10,119 nucleotides of DNA from an uncultured Bacteroidales bacterium. Lineage in GTDB: Bacteria > Bacteroidota > Bacteroidia > Bacteroidales > Muribaculaceae. The stretch lies in NCBI GenBank assembly GCA_900554345.1, contig USHH01000064.1, positions 1-10,119 on the forward strand, read 5' to 3'. The stretch's first letter is position 1; the number at the start of each line of letters is the position of its first letter. The translations under genes were made by a program, and so were the position numbers. A model generated the notes under the pieces. It saw only the letters and a program-made list of their open reading frames with translations. It made no database searches and was not told where the DNA came from. Shown here piece after piece: positions 6,972-10,119 of the stretch.

Positions 6972-7004
6972 GGAGGCTCTCAACACTTGAGCGCCTCCTT
7001 TTTT
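6972..7004 (+). terminator. Strong intrinsic terminator
   Basis: Left arm GGAGGCTCTCAA (6972-6983), loop CAC (6984-6986), right arm TTGAGCGCCTCC (6987-6998): eleven of twelve positions pair, with a single T-C mismatch, and six T follow (6999-7004). It ends plus-strand transcripts from the 6631 gene. On the minus strand no T-run follows the stem, so it should not serve rpmH. Confidence 0.9.
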
Positions 7005-7123
7005 ATGTGGGATATCAAGGCTACTCAATCCACCGGCAGGCCGCATGGATATAAAAGGAAACGGAACCACGGCCGGAGCCATGATTCCGCAGATGGTCTG
7101 TGGTTGAAGCCAACAGGCGACGC

Positions 7124-7279
7124 TTACTTGCCTGCGATATTGTCGGAGACAGAAAGCGAGAAACGCCCTTTGGCGCGACGGCGTGCAAGCACCTTACGGC
7201 CGCTCTTGGTGGCCATTCTCTCGCGGAATCCGTGCTTGTTGACACGGCGCCTGTTGGAGGGTTGGAATGTTCTTTTCAT
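7124..7279 (-). CDS. rpmH: 50S ribosomal protein L34
   Basis: The reverse strand encodes a 51-residue protein beginning MKRTFQPSNRRRVNKHGFRE and continuing RMATKSGRKVLARRRAKGRF, the unmistakable L34 core, a very basic protein of the large ribosomal subunit. The ATG is at 7279-7277 and the TAA stop at 7126-7124. The C-terminal end (SLSVSDNIAGK) departs from the more usual RK(K/R)LTV-type ending of L34. Unlike the widespread rpmH-rnpA pairing, no rnpA-like reading frame follows in the space before the terminator at 6972; the gene stands alone and divergent from efp. A promoter lies at 7421-7391 (minus strand), which predicts a leader of roughly 105 nt containing a possible regulatory fold. Only a weak possible terminator stem (7065-7070 with 7100-7105) is seen downstream. 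Confidence 0.97.
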   Translation of the reverse strand: MKRTFQPSNRRRVNKHGFRERMATKSGRKVLARRRAKGRFSLSVSDNIAGK

Positions 7280-7281
7280 CG

Positions 7282-7369
7282 TAAGTAGCTGTTCAAAGTT
7301 GTTGGTTATCAGTTACAGTAGCTGTCGAGGCCGCACCTGCTCACGCTGAGTGTCACTTCCAGCTACTTA
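7282..7369 (-). promoter_or_regulatory. rpmH leader with alternative inverted repeats
   Basis: Read on the minus strand, TAAGTAGCTG (7369-7360), near the predicted 5' end, is perfectly complementary to CAGCTACTTA (7291-7282), which ends two bases before the rpmH ATG. A second copy of the right arm, CAGCTACT (7324-7317), lies between them and can pair with the same left arm over 8 bp. A small CTCA-GCG-TGAG hairpin (7350-7340) sits between. The two long pairings exclude each other: one masks the translation start, the other leaves it free. Regulation is inferred; the repeats are observed. Confidence 0.5.
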
Positions 7370-7390
7370 TTTGGTTTTCAATTCGGAGTG

Positions 7391-7421
7391 CAAAATTATC
7401 AAATCCTTTTGACAATGCAAA
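7391..7421 (-). promoter_or_regulatory. rpmH promoter (Bacteroidota type)
   Basis: On the minus strand TTTG (7421-7418) is followed after exactly 19 bp by TAATTTTG (7398-7391). Both boxes match the -33/-7 consensus of the primary sigma factor of Bacteroidota at the expected spacing. Transcription would start near 7385. Confidence 0.8.
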
Positions 7422-7458
7422 ATTTCCGGACCTATTTTTTCCTATTAAGGCGTAGAAA

Positions 7459-7489
7459 TTTCTCGTTTTCCATTTTTTTATTAATTTTG
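7459..7489 (+). promoter_or_regulatory. efp promoter (Bacteroidota type)
   Basis: TAATTTTG at 7482-7489 is a perfect -7 box, with TTTC at 7459-7462 as a near-consensus -33 box 19 bp upstream. Transcription would start near 7496, leaving a leader of about 58 nt. The -7 octamer is identical to that of the divergent rpmH promoter, and the two -33 boxes lie about 40 bp apart. Confidence 0.75.
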
Positions 7490-7498
7490 CAGAAAATT

Positions 7499-7517
7499 CG
7501 GCCTCCACACGTGGCCG
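7499..7517 (+). promoter_or_regulatory. Stem-loop at the predicted 5' end of efp mRNA
   Basis: CGGCC (7499-7503) pairs with GGCCG (7513-7517) around the 9-base loop TCCACACGT; an alternative CCAC/GTGG pairing is possible inside. It lies at the expected 5' end of the transcript, as does the hairpin at 2088-2108, which has a similar loop. The region between it and the start codon is A-rich and unstructured, as is common before Bacteroidota start codons. Confidence 0.35.
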
Positions 7518-7553
7518 TTCCCCTACAACAACAATAAAAAAGACTATACAGCT

Positions 7554-8120
7554 ATGATGAACGCCCAAGACATCAAGAACGGCACATGCATCCGCCTCGA
7601 CGGGCAGCTCTATTTCGTAATCGAATTCCTGCACGTGAAGCCCGGCAAGGGCAACACCTTCATGCGCACGAAACTTAAAAACGTGGTCGACGGCCGTGTT
7701 CTGGAGCGCCGCTTCAACATCGGCGAGAAGCTCGAGGACGTGCGCGTTGAGCGTCGCCCCTACCAGTATCTCTATACCGACGGCAACGACGACATTTTCA
7801 TGAACAACGAGACCTTCGAGCAGGTGCCCATCAACAAGGAGCTCGTCACAGGCGCTCCCTTCATGAAGGAGGGCGACACAGTGGAAGTGGTGAGCGACGC
7901 CTCTTCCGACACTGTGCTCTATGCCGAGATGCCGATGAAGACCGTGCTCAAGATCACCTACACGGAGCCCGGCGTGAAAGGCGATACAGCCACCAACACC
8001 CTCAAGCCCGCAACCGTCGAGACCGGCGCCACCGTGAGAGTACCCCTCTTCGTGAATGAAGGCGACCTTATCGAGGTCGACACCCGCGACGGCAGCTATG
8101 TAGGCCGCGTGAAAGCCTGA
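7554..8120 (+). CDS. efp: Elongation factor P
   Basis: The 188-residue, three-domain factor binds the ribosome next to the P-site tRNA and relieves stalling at consecutive prolines. The N-terminal KOW-like domain contains HVKPGKGNTFMRTKLKN; the lysine in the PGKG loop (K32 from this start) corresponds to the tip residue that is modified, or used unmodified, in other EF-Ps. The C-terminal OB domain carries the family signature TNTLKPATVETGATVRVPLFVNEGDLIEVDTRDGSYVGR (described here as the stretch from about residue 148 to 186). Two ATG codons stand side by side at 7554 and 7557; MNAQDIKNG is the more usual start, so the true protein may be 187 residues. No epmA/epmB/earP-type modification gene is in the window. 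The glycosyltransferase starts 25 bp downstream. Confidence 0.97.
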   Translation: MMNAQDIKNGTCIRLDGQLYFVIEFLHVKPGKGNTFMRTKLKNVVDGRVLERRFNIGEKLEDVRVERRPYQYLYTDGNDDIFMNNETFEQVPINKELVTGAPFMKEGDTVEVVSDASSDTVLYAEMPMKTVLKITYTEPGVKGDTATNTLKPATVETGATVRVPLFVNEGDLIEVDTRDGSYVGRVKA

Positions 8121-8145
8121 CAATACCCCGCTTCATCCCAACGCC

Positions 8146-9138
8146 ATGCTGTTCTCCCTGATCGTGCCGGTCTACAACCGGCCCGCTGAAGTGGCCGACC
8201 TGCTCGAGAGTCTGGCGGCCCAGACCGACAAAGGCTTCGAGGCCGTGATTGTCGAAGACGGATCCACCATCCCCTGCGGGGACGTGTGCAGGAAATACGA
8301 GGGGCGCCTGGCGCTGAAATACATCTATAAGGAAAACGAGGGGCGAAGCATCGCCCGCAATACAGGTATGGCCGGAGCCGACGGAGACTATTTCGTCTTC
8401 GTCGACTCCGACTGCATTCTGCCCCCCGACTATTTCGAGTGTCTGCGCAAGGCCCTGCTGAGCCACCCGACAGACTGCTTCGGGGGGCCCGACGCCGCCC
8501 ATGAGTCGTTTACCGACACCCAGAAGGCCATCAACTACGCCATGACCGCCTTTCTCACCACCGGCGGAATACGCGGCGGCAGAAACAGTCTCGAGAAATT
8601 CACTCCGCGCACCTTCAACATGGGATTCTCGCGCAAGGTCTACGAAACGGTGGGCGGCTTCCGCGAGATGTTCAGCGAGGATATCGACATGAGCACCCGC
8701 ATACGTCTGGCCGGATTCAGCATCCGTCTGCTGCCGGATGTCAGGGTCTTCCACAAGCGCCGCGTCGACTTCCGCAAGTTCTGGCGCCAGGTGCATGTAT
8801 TCGGCATGTCGCGCATCACCCTCCAGCTCCTCTACCCCGGCTCCATGAAGCTCGTCCACTGGCTCCCGGCCGTTTTCGTAATAGGCGCCGTGGGTCTGAT
8901 TGTCGGCGGCTTCTTCTGCCGATGGCTCCTCATCCCGCTCCTCGTGTATCTCCTCGCCCTCTGGATCGGCGGCATGCTCGCGACCCGCAGCCTCAGGATC
9001 GCCACTATGGGTGTCGGAGCCGCCATGGTGCAGCTCACCGGATACGGCACAGGCTTCATCCGCGCTTACGTCTGGAAGATCCTGCTGGGCCACGGACGCG
9101 ATGAGGCTCAGGAAGTGGCCATCAGAAAGGGGAAATGA
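8146..9138 (+). CDS. Family 2 glycosyltransferase with C-terminal membrane segments
   Basis: The 330-residue protein has a GT-A domain followed by a membrane anchor. Glycosyltransferase motifs are in order: FSLIVPVYNRP at the N-terminus, V36-E-D38-G-S for nucleotide binding, RSIARNTGMAGADGDYFVFVDSD with D87-S-D89 as the metal-binding DxD, and SEDIDMSTRIRLAG with E178-D179 as the likely catalytic-base region. From about residue 240 there are three hydrophobic stretches (roughly 240-260, 262-283, 288-308), so it is a membrane-bound enzyme with a cytosolic catalytic domain. It should transfer a sugar from a nucleotide-sugar, or possibly prenyl-phosphate, donor to an envelope glycan or lipid; donor and acceptor cannot be read from sequence. 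It lies 25 bp after efp and overlaps radC by 4 bp, but no other polysaccharide genes are nearby. Confidence 0.9.
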   Translation: MLFSLIVPVYNRPAEVADLLESLAAQTDKGFEAVIVEDGSTIPCGDVCRKYEGRLALKYIYKENEGRSIARNTGMAGADGDYFVFVDSDCILPPDYFECLRKALLSHPTDCFGGPDAAHESFTDTQKAINYAMTAFLTTGGIRGGRNSLEKFTPRTFNMGFSRKVYETVGGFREMFSEDIDMSTRIRLAGFSIRLLPDVRVFHKRRVDFRKFWRQVHVFGMSRITLQLLYPGSMKLVHWLPAVFVIGAVGLIVGGFFCRWLLIPLLVYLLALWIGGMLATRSLRIATMGVGAAMVQLTGYGTGFIRAYVWKILLGHGRDEAQEVAIRKGK

Positions 9139-9917
9139 TGAAAGGCATCGAAGACTTCGACATCCCCGAGATCAAGCCCACTATCGTGAGGTTCTTCGGA
9201 GAGCCCCACGTAGCCGAGGAGCAGCCTGAGATCCACGGCGCTCCCATGCACGAGGTTGACTCCGGCGACCGTCCCTACGAGCGTGCGGTGGCCCACGGAT
9301 GCCACACCCTCGGCAACGCCGACCTCTGGGCCCTTATCCTGCGCTCGGGACGTCCGGGACTTCCTATCACATATATCTGCCGTGAGCTGATGAGGATGGG
9401 CGGAGGCTCCCTCCACAGCCTCGAACGCCGCGAGCGAAAGGAACTCCTCGCAATCACCGGCATCGGCCCGGTGAAGGCCATTCAGATCGAGGCGCTCTTC
9501 CAGCTCCTCCGCAACTACATGCACGAGACAATGGCCGAGCGGCCGCAGATTCGTCAGTCAAGCCATATCTACGACCTCATGCGCCCCGTGATCGCCAATC
9601 TCCCCCACGAGGAGATATGGGTGATATATATCGACCAGAGCAACAAGGTCATTGCCAGGATGATGGTCTCCGTCGGCTCGGGCAGGGCAAGCATATTCGA
9701 CGTGAAGAAGGTGCTCAAGCACGCCCTGCTGGAAAACGCCCAGGGATTGATACTCTGCCACAACCACCCTTCCGGCAACGACAAGCCATCGGTGCAGGAC
9801 GACCAGATCACACAACAGATGAAAAAAGCCGCCGCCCAGCTCGACATCCGCATGCTCGACCACGTGATCCTCACGCCGTCGGGCTATTACTCCTATTCCG
9901 ACAACAGCCGTCTCTGA
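9135..9917 (+). CDS. radC: RadC family JAB/MPN domain protein
   Basis: The 260-residue protein has the RadC layout: an N-terminal helix-hairpin-helix region (about 55-125, including LLAITGIGPVKAIQIEALFQLL) and a C-terminal JAB/MPN domain. Metal residues are present: E159/E160 in LPHEEIWVIYID, H209-N-H211-P-S-G and D222 (PSVQDD). The family's cellular role is unsettled; an early link to recombinational repair in E. coli was later withdrawn, and deamidase- or protease-like metal chemistry is possible. The start ATG overlaps the preceding stop as ATGA, and a second ATG follows at 9138. Residues 1-37 precede the usual RadC start region (GDRPYERAVAHG), so an alternative start at 9246 would give a normal-length RadC. 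Its 3' end overlaps the convergent GH3 fragment by 25 bp. Confidence 0.93.
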   Translation: MMKGIEDFDIPEIKPTIVRFFGEPHVAEEQPEIHGAPMHEVDSGDRPYERAVAHGCHTLGNADLWALILRSGRPGLPITYICRELMRMGGGSLHSLERRERKELLAITGIGPVKAIQIEALFQLLRNYMHETMAERPQIRQSSHIYDLMRPVIANLPHEEIWVIYIDQSNKVIARMMVSVGSGRASIFDVKKVLKHALLENAQGLILCHNHPSGNDKPSVQDDQITQQMKKAAAQLDIRMLDHVILTPSGYYSYSDNSRL

Positions 9918-10119
9918 ACGTCGGCGGCCTCGGGCGACGCCACATCGCCGGCAAGTCCGCGCCTGTCAATGCGGCGTCTCTTGTCGGCTCCAACCAGATA
10001 TTTATAAAACAGCACCTTACGGCATGCCCTCTCCACCGACTCGATGGAGAGCGTCCCGTCGCGCAGGGCCTCGAGCGTAGAGGCCACCGCATCTCCGGTG
10101 GCCACCGGAGCCACCACCA
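9893..10119 (-). CDS. C-terminal part of a GH3-family glycoside hydrolase (partial at window edge)
   Basis: The minus-strand frame is open from the window edge to TAG at 9895-9893; its beginning lies outside. The visible 75 residues include VVAPVATGDAVASTLEALRDG, then LSIESVERACRKVLFYKYLVGADK, then GLAGDVASPEAADVQRRLLSE. This matches the last helix of the TIM barrel of GH3 beta-N-acetylhexosaminidase-like enzymes and the start of the linker that leads to a second alpha/beta domain in two-domain members. The frame stops inside that linker, exactly where the radC coding end begins on the other strand. Either this is a single-barrel enzyme, as in Gram-negative NagZ, or the gene has been truncated by rearrangement. 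The catalytic residues would lie outside the window. Family assignment is by pattern only. Confidence 0.65.
   Translation of the reverse strand, partial: VVAPVATGDAVASTLEALRDGTLSIESVERACRKVLFYKYLVGADKRRRIDRRGLAGDVASPEAADVQRRLLSE

Noticed and set aside
7065..7105. AACCAC/GTGGTT inverted repeat downstream of rpmH with a modest T-rich stretch on the minus strand, considered as the rpmH terminator.
   Set aside because: The stem is only 6 bp with a loop of about 29 bases and the T-tract is interrupted; too weak to list as a feature.
6798..7349. A 183-codon plus-strand frame crossing the terminator and the antisense of rpmH.
   Set aside because: It overlaps the small membrane gene, runs through a strong terminator and lies opposite a certain ribosomal protein gene.
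8068..9093. A 341-codon minus-strand frame opposite the glycosyltransferase.
   Set aside because: Shadow of a gene with clear GT2 motifs; composition is typical of an antisense frame.
1..10119. Search for CRISPR arrays, insertion sequences, tRNA or rRNA genes, toxin-antitoxin pairs or defence modules.
   Set aside because: None was seen: no regularly spaced direct repeats other than the 10-bp triplet, no transposase motif, no tRNA cloverleaf, and every sizeable real frame is accounted for by housekeeping or envelope families.

Overview
The window looks like a chromosomal housekeeping segment from a member of Bacteroidota, most likely order Bacteroidales. The lineage is inferred from three things: promoters of the Bacteroidota type (a TAnnTTTG -7 box with a TTTG/TTTC-like -33 box about 19 bp upstream), the general lack of Shine-Dalgarno sequences before starts, and the protein flavour (for example the GYSSSGKST P-loop of the CMP kinase, and a lone rpmH divergent from efp). 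Coding sequence is GC-rich while the intergenic promoter zones are AT-rich. A gut Muribaculaceae-like genome would fit, but the sequence alone does not prove it.

Layout. From 27 to 2045, cmk, ispH and tadA form an overlapping, translationally coupled run (CMP kinase, last enzyme of the MEP isoprenoid pathway, tRNA A34 deaminase). It ends in a small AT-rich hairpin plus T-run, and the -7 box of the next promoter follows almost immediately. From 2165 to 6517 four genes run in the same direction with short gaps: an ADP-ribosylglycohydrolase-family protein, menA (menaquinone synthesis), an AlkD-like DNA glycosylase and dnaB (replicative helicase). A separate small single-pass membrane protein of unknown function lies at 6631-6891, and a strong intrinsic terminator follows at 6972-7004.

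From 7124 to 8120 rpmH (ribosomal protein L34, minus strand, only 51 codons) and efp (elongation factor P, plus strand) diverge from a shared AT-rich region. Two back-to-back promoters there have the identical -7 octamer TAATTTTG. The rpmH leader contains a three-arm repeat that could form two mutually exclusive stems, one of them covering the translation start. Downstream of efp, a family-2 glycosyltransferase and radC form a tight co-directional group. The window ends with the 3' part of a minus-strand GH3 glycosidase gene that overlaps the 3' end of radC.

How the genes fit together: most are core metabolism, replication/repair and translation (CMP recycling, IPP/DMAPP supply, which feeds the prenyl donor for MenA, tRNA editing, DnaB, AlkD, L34, EF-P). 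No mobile element, CRISPR array, rRNA or tRNA gene, toxin-antitoxin pair or defence system was seen. I found no clear new multi-gene system. The items most worth a second look are the putative rpmH leader switch, the SSB-like C-terminal tip on DnaB, the truncated GH3 gene, the 10-bp triple repeat before the AlkD-like gene, and similar 5'-end hairpins on two mRNAs.
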